Assembly (NCBI RefSeq): GCF_020193655.1
Contig: NZ_JADYVE010000004.1
Coordinates: 372,001-436,000 of the forward strand
Source of the DNA: Ensifer sp. IC3342
GTDB taxonomy: Bacteria; Pseudomonadota; Alphaproteobacteria; Rhizobiales; Rhizobiaceae
Length of the DNA stretch: 64,000 nt
Direction of reading: 5' to 3'
The notes under the pieces are model-generated. The model was not told the DNA's origin, searched no databases, and was given only the letters and a program-made list of their open reading frames with translations. The translations under genes and the position numbers were made by a program. Below, piece after piece: positions 22,226 through 31,633 of this stretch; position 1 is the first letter of the stretch; every line of letters starts with the position of its first letter.

Positions 22226-22666
22226 ATGTTTGTCGGCGATATCGTGAAGAACAAGGGCGTCGGGGTCATTGCGGTCACGCCCACTCACACCATGGTGGAA
22301 GTGTTGCGGCTGTTTCGCGAAAGCAATATCGGCTTCGTGGTCGTCAGCCGCGCCGCCGGGGAATACCTGGGTACGCTTTCGGAACGGGATTGCTGCAACG
22401 CATTGGCAGAATACGGGCCCGAGGCGGCGACGATGCGGGCTGCCGAGATCATGAACCGCAGCGTCGCGACCTGTTCGACGCAGGATTTGTTGCCCTACGT
22501 GATGGCGATGATGACGCAGCGGCGTACGCGCCATGTGCTCGTGCTCGAAGGCGACACCGTTGTCGGCGTGGTCAGCATCGGCGACGTGGTCAAGCACAGG
22601 CTCGACGAAGCGTTGCGCACGGAGCAGGACCTGCAGGATTACATTTGCGGCAACCGCTATCACTGA
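22226..22666 (+). CDS. CBS-domain pair protein
   Basis: 146 aa consisting almost wholly of two CBS motifs (a Bateman module), which usually bind adenine nucleotides, SAM or NADH and act as energy sensors. Key runs: VTPTHTMVEVLRLFRESNIG, YLGTLSERD and VVGVVSIGDVVKHRLDE. The ATG at 22226 follows GGAGG; the frame from 22184 is longer but lacks a ribosome site. Free-standing CBS proteins of this type are widespread in alphaproteobacteria. Its place between nuoI and nuoG hints at a link to respiratory control, but only by position. Confidence 0.9.
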   Translation: MFVGDIVKNKGVGVIAVTPTHTMVEVLRLFRESNIGFVVVSRAAGEYLGTLSERDCCNALAEYGPEAATMRAAEIMNRSVATCSTQDLLPYVMAMMTQRRTRHVLVLEGDTVVGVVSIGDVVKHRLDEALRTEQDLQDYICGNRYH

Positions 22667-22795
22667 CGAGAGCAGATACGGCACGTCTCCTTCCAGGGGA
22701 ATTACATCGACAGTCAGGAGAGCTGGTGTGCTCCGCTCGGCAACTCCAAGATGCTACCCCACGCGACATCCCCAGGTAGTCGCGCAACGATTCAA

Positions 22796-25384
22796 TCAGA
22801 TCCGATCTTGCTCAAAGGCGGGGCCGGTGGAGGCGGCACTCTCGAAGACCGGTGCGGCCGCGCTCACCTCCACCGGACGTGGATACTCGTTTCGCCGCAT
22901 CAGGCTGTTGAGGCGCAGCGCCCTGTAGTTCTCGGGCACAAACACGAGGCCGCTCGGAAAGCGCCGGTTGGCCTTGAGCTTTGCCGTCAGTTCGCCGTGA
23001 GCGGATCGCACCACCACTTGGGCACGATCCGAAAGGCCAAGCGCGGCGGCATCTTCAGCGCTCATTTCGACATAGGGATCGTCCGCAACGGTATTCAGGA
23101 TTTCCGAGCGCTCGGAAAGATATCCGTTGTGGAACAGGCAGTTGCCTGTCACCAGCACGAGCCCGTCGGTTGATCTCGGGGCAGGCGGCGCCGGGAAGAA
23201 TTTGCCAGCCGCTGGCATCGGCACCGCCTTGGTGAACGCGCCGTCGGCGCCGAGCCCATCCTTAGTCAAACCCTGATAGGCTGGAACCAGCCGGGCAATC
23301 TCGTCGAAAATCTCGCCTTGCGTGGAAGGCTGCAGCGGTTCCTTGCGTAGCGCCGCGACGAAATCGAAGATCGCCAGATTGCCCCGCGCGTCAAAGGCTG
23401 GCTCGCGGAATTTGCGAACCGTCTGAAGCCGGCCCTCGTTGTTAGTGAACGTACCGGCTTCCTCGCCGAAACCCGCCGCGGGCAGGACGACCTCCGCCAG
23501 CCCTGCCGTCTCCGTCAGGAACGTGTCCTGCACGATCAGAAGATCGGCGCCGCCAAGTGCACGCGTCACGAAGTCCCGGTCGGGATAGGCAATCAGAGGG
23601 TCGGTTCCGGCGATATAGAGTGCGCCCATCCGTCCGTCGATTGAGAGCTCGAGCATGGCGTCGAGGTCGGCGCCCGGTTCGGACGGAATCCCGGTGCCCC
23701 AGGCCCGTTCGAGAGCTGCGCGCGCCGCACCGTCGGCGACCGCGCTGAGCCCCGGTAGCGCCGCCGGCAGAACCCCCATGTCCCAGGCGCCCATCTGGTT
23801 GGCGCGGTCGAAGAGAAACTGCATCGCCGGGCCCTTGCCGAGCAGGTGGAGGACCTTGAGCAGATTGTTGACCTGTTGCAGCGTCGCGCATGCCTCGGGC
23901 GATCTCAGGAGGTCGATGCTGACAAGAACGCTGACACTGCGGCTCTCCTTGAGTGCGGAGGCCAGACGATCCAGCGCGTCGCTGCCGCTGCTCGCCGCTG
24001 GTCTAGCGATTGTCACGCCGATATTGGCAGAAACGTCGCCCGGCAAGGCCTGACCATGCGCCGCCACGAGCGCGGACACCACCGCCGCAAGGCTCGCCGC
24101 TTCTTCGCCCGGCCGCACGCGAACGACCGCCCGGGCATCGGCGTCGAGACGCGACGGCCGCGCCGAGAGCATCAGCAATCTGGTCTGCCGCCGCCGCGCG
24201 GCATCCCTGAGCAGGTATTCGGTAACCGGGTTTTCTTCCGTCACGTTGCCGCCGATCACGAGCACACAGTCGTTGCCGAGTACCTCTTCCAACGGCGCGC
24301 GGCTATGGAAACCCGCCACCAGCGGGCCAAGCGCATCGTAGGGCGTAGACCAGCGCGACGAACAGTCGATGTTGTTCGTGCGGAACACCGTGCGCATCAT
24401 CTTCTGGAACTGGTAGAGAACCTCGTTGGGCAGGCGCGCGGATGCGAGTCCGCCGGCGGCCTTGTTCTCGACGGCCGACAGGCGCCGGCGCAGGTAGTCG
24501 CCAGCCTCATCCCAGGAAACCGGAGTGAGCACGCCATCGCGACGGATCATCGGTCGCTTGATCCGGTCCCGGCTCTCGATGAAGTCGAGGCCGAAGCGCC
24601 CGCGCACGCAGAGCGTTTCTCGATTGACCCCGTGCTCCCAGTCCGAGCGGACCCGCATGAACTCGCCCTTGCGTGCTCCGACGGTCAACTGGCAGCCGGT
24701 GCCGCAATGCGGGCAGATAGTGTCGGTCTCGGCGAGGTCCCAGGGCCGTGCCTTGTAGCGATAGGGGAAACTCATCAGCGCGCCGACCGGGCAGACCTCG
24801 ACGCAGTTGCCGCACTGGTCGCAACTGGCGAGACTGCCCTCGAAACCGGTGACGGCGGTGTCCATCCCTTTTTCGACCGTCCCCAAGGCGACCGCGCCGA
24901 CGACCTCTTCACACATCCTGACGCAGCGCTGGCACTGGATGCAGCGGTTGACGTTCATGATGATGACCGGGCTCAGACGGATATCCTTCGAGTGGAACAC
25001 ACGTTTGGGATCGCGGAACTCGCTTTTGCGGGGGCCGTAGGCCATCACCATGTCCTGCAGCTCGCACTCTCCGCCCTTGTCGCAGATCGGACAGTCGAGC
25101 GGGTGGTTGGCGAGCAGCATGTCGAGCATCGACGAGCGCGTCTCCTCGATCAGGGGCGTGTTCGTCCTGACCACCATGCCATCGGTGACCACAGTCGCGC
25201 AGGACGGTTGCAACCGCCTGAGCCCCTCGATCTCCACCAGGCACATACGGCACGAGGCAAGTGCCGGCAACCGCTTCCAGTAGCAGAAGGTCGGGATGTC
25301 GATGCCCAAACGCTCGGCCGCATTCAGCACCGTGGAGCCTGCCTCAACTTCCAGCGTCTGACCGTCGATCGTGATACTAACCAT
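22796..25384 (-). CDS. nuoG: NADH-quinone oxidoreductase subunit G
   Basis: 862 aa iron-sulphur subunit. N-terminal 2Fe-2S domain (FCYWKRLPALASCRMCLVE), His-Cys cluster (HPLDCPICDKGGECELQD), a two-4Fe-4S ferredoxin segment (CIQCQRCVRMCEE and CDQCGNCVEVCP), then a molybdopterin-oxidoreductase-like body opening with CPHCGTGC followed exactly 27 residues later by Cys, the CxxCxxxCx27C ligand set of cluster N7. A molydopterin-binding-like domain is kept at the C terminus (about 750-850). Start 25384 has AGAGGA upstream; a longer frame runs into a repeat. Last gene of the nuoABCDEFG unit. Confidence 0.95.
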   Translation of the reverse strand: MVSITIDGQTLEVEAGSTVLNAAERLGIDIPTFCYWKRLPALASCRMCLVEIEGLRRLQPSCATVVTDGMVVRTNTPLIEETRSSMLDMLLANHPLDCPICDKGGECELQDMVMAYGPRKSEFRDPKRVFHSKDIRLSPVIIMNVNRCIQCQRCVRMCEEVVGAVALGTVEKGMDTAVTGFEGSLASCDQCGNCVEVCPVGALMSFPYRYKARPWDLAETDTICPHCGTGCQLTVGARKGEFMRVRSDWEHGVNRETLCVRGRFGLDFIESRDRIKRPMIRRDGVLTPVSWDEAGDYLRRRLSAVENKAAGGLASARLPNEVLYQFQKMMRTVFRTNNIDCSSRWSTPYDALGPLVAGFHSRAPLEEVLGNDCVLVIGGNVTEENPVTEYLLRDAARRRQTRLLMLSARPSRLDADARAVVRVRPGEEAASLAAVVSALVAAHGQALPGDVSANIGVTIARPAASSGSDALDRLASALKESRSVSVLVSIDLLRSPEACATLQQVNNLLKVLHLLGKGPAMQFLFDRANQMGAWDMGVLPAALPGLSAVADGAARAALERAWGTGIPSEPGADLDAMLELSIDGRMGALYIAGTDPLIAYPDRDFVTRALGGADLLIVQDTFLTETAGLAEVVLPAAGFGEEAGTFTNNEGRLQTVRKFREPAFDARGNLAIFDFVAALRKEPLQPSTQGEIFDEIARLVPAYQGLTKDGLGADGAFTKAVPMPAAGKFFPAPPAPRSTDGLVLVTGNCLFHNGYLSERSEILNTVADDPYVEMSAEDAAALGLSDRAQVVVRSAHGELTAKLKANRRFPSGLVFVPENYRALRLNSLMRRNEYPRPVEVSAAAPVFESAASTGPAFEQDRI

Positions 25385-25419
25385 ATTTCCTCTCAGCCCT
25401 GTCCCCGCAGGTCTTGTTT

Positions 25420-25472
25420 TCATGCATGTCGTTGTTCCAAACCGGTGAACACTTTTGGGCGACATGCATTAG
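25420..25472. repeat. RIME1-like palindromic repeat, partial copy
   Basis: GCATGTCG (25424-25431) pairs with CGACATGC (25460-25467), with inner CCAAA/TTTGG. Only the second of the two palindromes seen in the longer copies is present. The TTA at 25469-25471, at its right edge, is the TAA stop of nuoF on the minus strand. Confidence 0.85.
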
Positions 25473-26734
25473 TGAAACGGGCACCTCCCCTCCTCGATAT
25501 GGACGACGAACTCCTCACGGAAATGCTTGAGTGCTGCCCGCAATCCCATCGCCGCGCCGTCGCCCAAGGCACAGAACGTATTGCCGAAAATGCCCTTGCA
25601 GAGCATGTCCAGCTGCTCCAGGTCGCCGGGTGCGCCCTCCCCGGCCTCGATCCGGCGCAGGACCTTGACGACCCAGTTCAGGCCCTCCCGGCATGGCGTG
25701 CACTTGCCGCAGGACTCATGGTGGAAGAATTCGATGATCCGGGTCGCGACCTTGACCATGCAGGTGGAGTCGTCGACCACGATCACGCCGGCCGAACCGA
25801 GCATCGATCCGGCGGCAGAGAGCGAGTCGAAGTCCATCCCCACTTCGAGCGCGTGCTCCGGGATCACCGGCGCCGAAACTCCGCCCGGGATCACCGCCTT
25901 GATCTTGCGTCCCGGAAGCGGGCCGCCGGCGTGCTCCTCGACCAGTTCCTTGAGCGGGATGCCCATCGGCAGCTCGTAGAGACCGGGTTTGCGCACCTGC
26001 CCGCTCACGCAATAGAGCTTCGGACCGGGGCTCTTGTCCGGGCCGATGCCGCGAAACCAGGCAGCCCCCCGTGTCACGATATGCGGCACGCAGGCGAGCG
26101 TCTCGACATTGTTGATCACCGTGGGGCTCGCATAGAGCCCTGCCACGGCCGGAAACGGCGGTTTCAATCGCGGCTGCGCCCGCTTGCCCTCGAGCGACTC
26201 CAGCATCGCGGTCTCTTCGCCGCAGATATAGGCGCCGGCGCCGCAATGAATGTGGACAGCGAAGTTGAAGTCCGAGCCCAGAACGTTCCTTCCCAGGTAG
26301 CCCTTTTCGTGAGCCTCGGCGATCGCTCGCTCCAGGCGACGGATCGCCGTTACATATTCTCCGCGAATGTAGACATAGGCGGTTTCGGCCCCGATCGCGT
26401 AGCCGCTCACTGCCAGTCCCTCGATGAGCTGGTGGGGGTCGCGCTCCATGATAATGCGGTCCTTGAAGGTGCCGGGCTCCCCCTCGTCCGCGTTGCAGCA
26501 CAAATATTTCGGCTTGTCGGCCCCCTTCGGGACGAAGCTCCACTTCATTCCCGTCGGGAATCCGGCGCCGCCGCGTCCGCGCAGGTTGGATTGTTTGACG
26601 AGCTCGACGACCTCGTCAGGCGTGTATTCGCTGAGCGCCTTCCTAAGCGCCTGATAGCCGCCGCCGGCCTCATAGGTCGAAAGCAGATGGCCGTTCGCGA
26701 TCTCGACATTCTTGAGAAGAACCGGCTCGAACAT
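25469..26734 (-). CDS. nuoF: NADH-quinone oxidoreductase subunit F
   Basis: 421 aa NADH-binding subunit with FMN and cluster N3. FMN loop GRGGAGFPTG, NADH site GAGAYICGEETAMLES, and 4Fe-4S ligands ESCGKCTPCREG with a later Cys in IFGNTFCALGDGA. It takes hydride from NADH. The ATG at 26734 lies 4 bases after nuoE. An alternative in-frame extension to 26839 is antisense noise. Its stop codon lies in the edge of a RIME1-like repeat. Confidence 0.96.
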   Translation of the reverse strand: MFEPVLLKNVEIANGHLLSTYEAGGGYQALRKALSEYTPDEVVELVKQSNLRGRGGAGFPTGMKWSFVPKGADKPKYLCCNADEGEPGTFKDRIIMERDPHQLIEGLAVSGYAIGAETAYVYIRGEYVTAIRRLERAIAEAHEKGYLGRNVLGSDFNFAVHIHCGAGAYICGEETAMLESLEGKRAQPRLKPPFPAVAGLYASPTVINNVETLACVPHIVTRGAAWFRGIGPDKSPGPKLYCVSGQVRKPGLYELPMGIPLKELVEEHAGGPLPGRKIKAVIPGGVSAPVIPEHALEVGMDFDSLSAAGSMLGSAGVIVVDDSTCMVKVATRIIEFFHHESCGKCTPCREGLNWVVKVLRRIEAGEGAPGDLEQLDMLCKGIFGNTFCALGDGAAMGLRAALKHFREEFVVHIEEGRCPFH

Positions 26735-26738
26735 GGCG

Positions 26739-27251
26739 CTACTCTCCAGGCATTGGCTGAGAAGCGTGCTCGACGCCCGCTGCTCGCCCGGCTGCGGCAC
26801 GAAGGCTTTCCAGCAGCGCGTCCAGGCGCGCGACGTCAAGGTTGCCGTGGTAGTCGTCGCCGACCTGCATCACCGGAGCCATCTCGCAGGCACCAAGGCA
26901 CTCGACGGTCGAAAGCGTGAACAACCCGTCCGCCGTGGTGTCGCCCTTCTTTATCTCGAGCACCGTTTCCAGATGCGTGAGCAAGTCCCCGGATCCGCAC
27001 AGCATGCAGGAGACATTGTCGCAGAGCTGCAGGTGGAACTTCCCCACCGGCTCGGTGTGGAAGAGCGTGTAAAAGGTTGCCAGCTCGTAGACCCAGATCC
27101 GCTCGACCCCGAGGATGTCGGCGACCTCCTCCAGCACAGGCCCGGGCAGATGGCCGTGTTCCTTCTGTGCAATCACAAGCGCGGGCATGATCGCCGAGCG
27201 CTGGTCCGGATACGCCGCCGCTGCCTGTTCGATTTTTTCGCGCATGCTCAT
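26739..27251 (-). CDS. nuoE: NADH-quinone oxidoreductase subunit E
   Basis: 170 aa thioredoxin-fold subunit carrying 2Fe-2S cluster N1a; ligands are in LCDNVSCMLCG and CLGACEMAPV. ATG at 27251 sits 10 bases after GGAGG; ATG 27245 is also possible. C terminus is Ala/Glu-rich. Works with NuoF at the NADH end of the peripheral arm. Confidence 0.95.
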   Translation of the reverse strand: MSMREKIEQAAAAYPDQRSAIMPALVIAQKEHGHLPGPVLEEVADILGVERIWVYELATFYTLFHTEPVGKFHLQLCDNVSCMLCGSGDLLTHLETVLEIKKGDTTADGLFTLSTVECLGACEMAPVMQVGDDYHGNLDVARLDALLESLRAAAGRAAGVEHASQPMPGE

Positions 27252-27265
27252 CGCGTCCAAACCTC

Positions 27266-28480
27266 CTACTTGTCCACCTCCGCCATGACCGGGTCGAGGC
27301 TGCCGAGCACGGCGATCATGTCCGCCAGATAGCGGGCGTTGGTGACTCCGAAGAGCGCCTGAAGATTAACGAACGAGGGCGCCCGCACCTTCATGCGGAA
27401 CGGTTTTGGCGACCCGTCGCTGATGATGTAGAAGCCGAGCTCGCCCTTTGGCGCCTCGATCGCCGAATAAACCTCGCCGGGCGGCACGTTGAAGCCGTAG
27501 GCCGACAGGTCGAAATGCTGGATCAGCGCCTCCATCGAGCAGTGCACCCGCTCCTTGTCCACCGGGAAGGCGATCGTCGGCATGTCGATCTGGAACGGTC
27601 CTTCGGGCATCTGGGCGATACATTGCTCGATGATGCGGATGCTTTCACGCATTTCGTCGACCCTGCACCGCCAGCGCGCGTAGCAATCGCCCTCGTCGCG
27701 GGTGATGACGTTGAAATCCAGCCGGTCGTAGATTTCGTAAGGCTCGTCGCGCCGGATGTCCCAGTCGACACCGGAAGCACGCAGGTTCGGACCGCTTAGG
27801 CCCAGGTCGATCGCGTCCTCGGCGGAGATCACACCGATGCCTTCCGTGCGATTGAGGAACACCCGGTTGTTCTCGAGCAATCGCTCATAATCGCGGATCC
27901 GGCTTGGAAAGATGTCGCAGAACTCCCTGATCTTGGGAAGGAAGCCATCAGGCAGGTCTTCGCGCACCCCGCCAACCCTGCAGAAGGACGTGTGCATGCG
28001 CGCGCCGGTGATCATTTCCAGGAGGTCCATGATCATTTCGCGTTCTCGCATGACGTAAAGCAGCGCGGTCATGGCGCCGAGATCCATCGGCAGCGCGCCG
28101 GTGATCAGGAGATGGCCGGAGATCCGCGCCAGTTCGGCCATCAGCACGCGGATATATTGCGCCCGGATCGGCGCTTCGATCCCGAGGAGCTTTTCCACCG
28201 CCAGCGCGAAGGCCAGATTGTTCGAAGGCGGACAGAGATAATCGAGCCGGTCCGTCAGCGGGAAAATCTGGGTATAGGTAAAACTCTCCGCCAGTTTCTC
28301 GGTGCCGCGGTGGAGATAGCCGACATGCGGATCCACGCGCTCGACATACTCGCCATCCAGCTCGAGCACGAGCCGCAGGACCCCATGGGTGCTGGGGTGC
28401 TGTGGACCGAGGTTGAGCAGCACTTCCTTGGTATTGAGTGCTTCACCTTCCGGTTTCATGAGCTCGGTGACTTCGGTCAT
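27266..28480 (-). CDS. nuoD: NADH-quinone oxidoreductase subunit D
   Basis: 404 aa 49-kDa subunit, homologous to the hydrogenase large subunit, lining the quinone pocket. Hallmarks: NLGPQHPSTHGVLRLVLEL, YLHRGTEKLAE, and SGPNLRASGVDWDIRRDEPY. Starts at an ATG after GGAGAGTTGAG. Separated from nuoC by 185 bp filled by palindromic repeats, although both belong to the same direction and presumably the same unit. Confidence 0.96.
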   Translation of the reverse strand: MTEVTELMKPEGEALNTKEVLLNLGPQHPSTHGVLRLVLELDGEYVERVDPHVGYLHRGTEKLAESFTYTQIFPLTDRLDYLCPPSNNLAFALAVEKLLGIEAPIRAQYIRVLMAELARISGHLLITGALPMDLGAMTALLYVMREREMIMDLLEMITGARMHTSFCRVGGVREDLPDGFLPKIREFCDIFPSRIRDYERLLENNRVFLNRTEGIGVISAEDAIDLGLSGPNLRASGVDWDIRRDEPYEIYDRLDFNVITRDEGDCYARWRCRVDEMRESIRIIEQCIAQMPEGPFQIDMPTIAFPVDKERVHCSMEALIQHFDLSAYGFNVPPGEVYSAIEAPKGELGFYIISDGSPKPFRMKVRAPSFVNLQALFGVTNARYLADMIAVLGSLDPVMAEVDK

Positions 28481-28521
28481 CTCAACTCTCCGGCGCCAAA
28501 CGGCCTCCTTCAAATCAGTTC

Positions 28522-28561
28522 GAGCGGGCTGCGGGCGGACACACTTTTCCTCATCCCGCTT
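28522..28561. repeat. Short hairpin repeat next to RIME1 copy
   Basis: AGCGGG (28523-28528) and CCCGCT (28555-28560) enclose a GCGGGCGGACACACTTTTCC-type core. The same core with a longer stem is at 57397-57444, so this is a repeat family and not a chance hairpin. Confidence 0.65.
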
Positions 28562-28670
28562 CTAAAGCGCGCCGCATGAATTCTATCGGGCGCGGCGCGC
28601 TTTAGGCCTTTGTTTTTAATGCATGTCGTTATCCCAAAACCGCTGCACACTTTGGGCGACATGCATCAGG
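28562..28670. repeat. RIME1-like repeat, full copy (109 bp)
   Basis: Two successive palindromes: CTAAAGCGCGCCGC / GCGGCGCGCTTTAG (28562-28575 and 28592-28605, perfect 14-bp arms) and GCATGTCG / CGACATGC (28621-28628 and 28657-28664) with inner CCCAAA/TTTGGG. Size and two-palindrome plan match my recollection of the rhizobial intergenic mosaic element RIME1. The TCA at 28666-28668 is the TGA stop of nuoC. It sits inside the nuo operon, between nuoC and nuoD. Confidence 0.85.
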
Positions 28671-29202
28671 GAATCTCCCTAGTGGCAAGGTCGGGCTGCG
28701 TCGGCGGCGGGCCTTCGGCGCCAAACGGGTTCAGCTTGTCCTTGTAGCCGCGGAGCGGAAAATCCTTGCGCTGTGGGAAGCCTTCGAAGCCTTCCCACAT
28801 GTAGATCCGGCGCAGGTCGGGATGCCCGGTAAACCGGATGCCGTACATGTCCCAAGCCTCGCGCTCGTGCCAGTTGGCGGTGCGCCAGACTCCCGTAACC
28901 GAGGGAACCTCCGGGGGGTCGCCAAGTCGGCACTTGATACGGATCCGCCATTTGTTCGGCAGCGAATAGAGGTGGTAGACCGCCTCGTAACGCGGCGTCT
29001 CGGGATAATGATCGACCCCGCAGATGTCCGAGAGGAAATTGAATTTGAGCGCCGGGTCTTCTTTCAGGAACCGGCAGAACTCGACGATCTTCTCAGGCGG
29101 AACAGCAAAGACTTCAATGCCGTGCGCGGTGCCTAGATCCTCGATTGCTTCCCCAAAGCGCTCCATGATCGGAGCGCGGTTGAGAGACGGTTCCACACTC
29201 AT
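28666..29202 (-). CDS. nuoC: NADH-quinone oxidoreductase subunit C
   Basis: 178 aa 30-kDa subunit of the peripheral arm. Typical features are [14 protein letters not shown], the Glu/Arg-rich [20 protein letters not shown] and the C-terminal FPLRGYKD. It overlaps the end of nuoB by 4 bases (ATGA). Separate from nuoD (not a CD fusion). Its stop lies at the edge of a RIME1-like repeat. Confidence 0.96.
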   Translation of the reverse strand: MSVEPSLNRAPIMERFGEAIEDLGTAHGIEVFAVPPEKIVEFCRFLKEDPALKFNFLSDICGVDHYPETPRYEAVYHLYSLPNKWRIRIKCRLGDPPEVPSVTGVWRTANWHEREAWDMYGIRFTGHPDLRRIYMWEGFEGFPQRKDFPLRGYKDKLNPFGAEGPPPTQPDLATREIP

Positions 29203-29702
29203 GACGCTGCAACCCGATCGAGAGGCGTGCCGGTCAACGCGCGGGACTTCTTGATCTTCTCCTGCAACAGGAGGATGCCGTGCATCAACGCCTCGGGCCG
29301 CGGCGGACAGCCGGGCACATGCACGTCGACGGGCACGAAGGTTTCCGACCCCTGCACCACTGCGTAGGTGTTGTAGACGCCGCCCGAAATGGCGCAGGTG
29401 CCCATGGCGATCACCCAGCGCGGCTCCGGCATCTGGTCGTAGAGCCGCCGGACGACCGGCGCGAATTTCCGCGTGACCGTACCGGCGATGATCATCACGT
29501 CGGACTGGCGCGGCGACGGGCGGAACACCACGCCGAACCGGTCGAGATCATAGCGGGCGCAACCGGCCGAAATCATCTCGATGGCGCAGCACGCGATGCC
29601 AAAGGTCTCCGGCCACAATGCCGACCTTCGGCTCCAGTTGATGACGCTGTCGGCCGTCGTGAACAGGACACTGTCGCGGATCGCGTTGTTTACTCCTCCC
29701 AT
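29199..29702 (-). CDS. nuoB: NADH-quinone oxidoreductase subunit B
   Basis: 167 aa, holds cluster N2, the last carrier before quinone. Ligands: the tandem Cys in GIACCAIEM, the Cys in GTCAISGG and the Cys in [11 protein letters not shown]. Start overlaps the end of nuoA by 13 bases and has GGGAG 7 bases upstream. Coupled to nuoC by ATGA. Confidence 0.96.
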   Translation of the reverse strand: MGGVNNAIRDSVLFTTADSVINWSRRSALWPETFGIACCAIEMISAGCARYDLDRFGVVFRPSPRQSDVMIIAGTVTRKFAPVVRRLYDQMPEPRWVIAMGTCAISGGVYNTYAVVQGSETFVPVDVHVPGCPPRPEALMHGILLLQEKIKKSRALTGTPLDRVAAS

Positions 29703-30055
29703 TCAAGCGCTCCCTTCAGCCAGGCGTAGGCGAAGCCCACGAGAAGCAGCACGATGAAAACGAACATCTCGACAAAACCGACCAGCCCGATCTCTTTCAG
29801 GACGACGGCCCAGGGAAAGAGGAACATCGTCTCGACATCGAAAACGACCAGCAGGATCGCGAGGATATAGAACTGCACCCGGAAGCGGCCGCCCGCGGCC
29901 TCGCCCGCAGGATCCATGCCGCATTCATAGGGCATGTTCTTTGCCGGATAGGGGTTGGAGGGGCGCAGCAGCGAGGAAACAAAAAGCGTCGCCATCGCCA
30001 CCAGAACAATTCCGGCGACCATGAAAAGAACCGGCAGGAATTCCATTGCCGTCAT
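29690..30055 (-). CDS. nuoA: NADH-quinone oxidoreductase subunit A
   Basis: 121 aa with three helices; the NuoA loop signature ([20 protein letters not shown]) is clear, and the C-terminal acidic pair is within the third helix region. First gene of the ABCDEFG unit. The 138 bp upstream to nuoN probably hold the unit's promoter, although no standard -35/-10 pair is obvious. ATG 30055 is taken; ATG 30046 is an alternative. Confidence 0.95.
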   Translation of the reverse strand: MTAMEFLPVLFMVAGIVLVAMATLFVSSLLRPSNPYPAKNMPYECGMDPAGEAAGGRFRVQFYILAILLVVFDVETMFLFPWAVVLKEIGLVGFVEMFVFIVLLLVGFAYAWLKGALEWEE

Positions 30056-30193
30056 ATCATTACGCCCCGCTCAACAAACGAGGGCTTTGCTCAGTCGCGA
30101 TATGGGGCCAGTAGTGTCGTCGCCCCGAGAAGCAACCTGGGCAATCCTCTTAAAAGTCTATTCTGTCGGGCGGATCATTGCAAATCCAATCGA

Positions 30194-31633
30194 TTAGCCG
30201 CCAGATGCCGACTGTTGAGCAAGCCCAAGAAACCACGCCGGAAAAAGGCCGATGCCGATGGTGCCGAGGGCGGTGAAGGCAAGCGTGGCGCGCACCATGG
30301 GCGTCAGCGCCGGCTCGAACGCCCTCTCCGGCTCACGCATGTAGATCACCATGACGATGCGGATGTAGAAATAGGCGGCGACGGCGCTCAGGAGCACGGC
30401 GATCACCGCCAGCGTCACGAAACCTCGCTCGACGAGAGCGACCAGCACGTAGAACTTGGCGAAGAAGCCGGCCGTCGGCGGAATACCGGCGAGCGAGAAC
30501 AGATAGATGAGCATCAAAAGCGCGAGCCCCGGATGCAACTTGGCAAAACCCGCGTAGTCCTCGATCACCTCGCCCGAGAAATCGCCATTCCGCATCATGA
30601 TGACGGCGCCGAAAATGCCGAGGTTCATGAAAGCGTAGATCAGCATGTAGAGCATCACGCTGGCGATCCCGTCCTGACCGCCAGCCACCACGCCGAAAAT
30701 GGCGAAGCCGGCATGGGCGATGCTGGAATAGGCGAGCAGCCGCTTGAAATTATCCTGCACCAGCGCCACGAAACTGCCGAGCGCCATGGTCACCACTGCG
30801 ATGACCGCGACGATGATCCATGCGTCCGAGGCGGCGACCAGCGGGTTGAGGAAGACCCTTAGGATCACCGCGAACCCCGCCGCCTTCGGTCCCACCGACA
30901 TGAAGGCGGTGATCGTCGTCGGCGCGCCTTCGTAGACGTCCGGCAGCCACATATGGAACGGCACGGCGCCAACCTTGAAGACAAGCCCCGCGACGATGAA
31001 GACCACCGCCAGCAGCAATCCGGGATCGAGCGGATCGCCGGTCACCGCCCGAGCCATCGCATCAAGTTGCGTCGTGCCGGTCAGCCCATAGACCAGCGAG
31101 ACGCCGTACAGGAAAATCCCGGTCGAGACCGCGCCAAGGATCACGTATTTCAACGCGGCTTCGTTCGAGCGCCGCTCGCGTCGCATGAAGCCGGTCAGCA
31201 CATAGGTGCAGAGCACCATCAGCTCGAGGCCCACATAGATCGAGAGAAGATCTGTCGCCGAGGCCATGATCATCATTCCGAAAAGCGCAAAGAGCAGCAG
31301 GACGTAGTATTCGCTGCTCGCGATCCCTTCGATATCGGCAAATTTTCGCGACAGGAGGAATGTCAGGATCGTGGCCAGGTAGAATACGAGCTTGAAGAAG
31401 ACCGCGAAGCGGTCGGCGATGAACATGCCGGAATAGGCCGGACGCACCTCGTTCGCCAGCATGAGCGTCGCCAGTGCGGCGACCAGCACGATCGCGATGG
31501 AAGCCGAGACAAAGAAATGCTCCTGCCCCTTGCGGACAAGCTGGCCCAGGATCAGCAGGATGCAGGCCCCGGTGACCACCACGATCTCGGGCAGGCTTGC
31601 TATGACCGATTGCAGAAGCGCGGCGGCGGTCAT
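30194..31633 (-). CDS. nuoN: NADH-quinone oxidoreductase subunit N
   Basis: 479 aa antiporter-like proton-pumping subunit with about 14 helices. TM5 Glu in YVGLELMVLCTYVL, TM7 Lys in GLVFKVGAVPFHMWLPD, TM8 region AYSSIAHAGFAI and TM12 Lys in AGFFAKFYVLVA are present, so it looks competent in proton transfer. ATG 31633 overlaps the nuoM stop by 4 bases; a longer frame to 31726 lies inside nuoM. Last gene of its unit. Confidence 0.95.
   Translation of the reverse strand: MTAAALLQSVIASLPEIVVVTGACILLILGQLVRKGQEHFFVSASIAIVLVAALATLMLANEVRPAYSGMFIADRFAVFFKLVFYLATILTFLLSRKFADIEGIASSEYYVLLLFALFGMMIMASATDLLSIYVGLELMVLCTYVLTGFMRRERRSNEAALKYVILGAVSTGIFLYGVSLVYGLTGTTQLDAMARAVTGDPLDPGLLLAVVFIVAGLVFKVGAVPFHMWLPDVYEGAPTTITAFMSVGPKAAGFAVILRVFLNPLVAASDAWIIVAVIAVVTMALGSFVALVQDNFKRLLAYSSIAHAGFAIFGVVAGGQDGIASVMLYMLIYAFMNLGIFGAVIMMRNGDFSGEVIEDYAGFAKLHPGLALLMLIYLFSLAGIPPTAGFFAKFYVLVALVERGFVTLAVIAVLLSAVAAYFYIRIVMVIYMREPERAFEPALTPMVRATLAFTALGTIGIGLFPAWFLGLAQQSASGG

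Noticed and set aside
23846..26920. 1024-codon open frame on + opposite nuoG, nuoF and nuoE
   Set aside because: It is the mirror of strong minus-strand complex I genes with intact cluster motifs; its product is Arg/His/Ala-rich without domains. High GC with third-position bias produces such frames.
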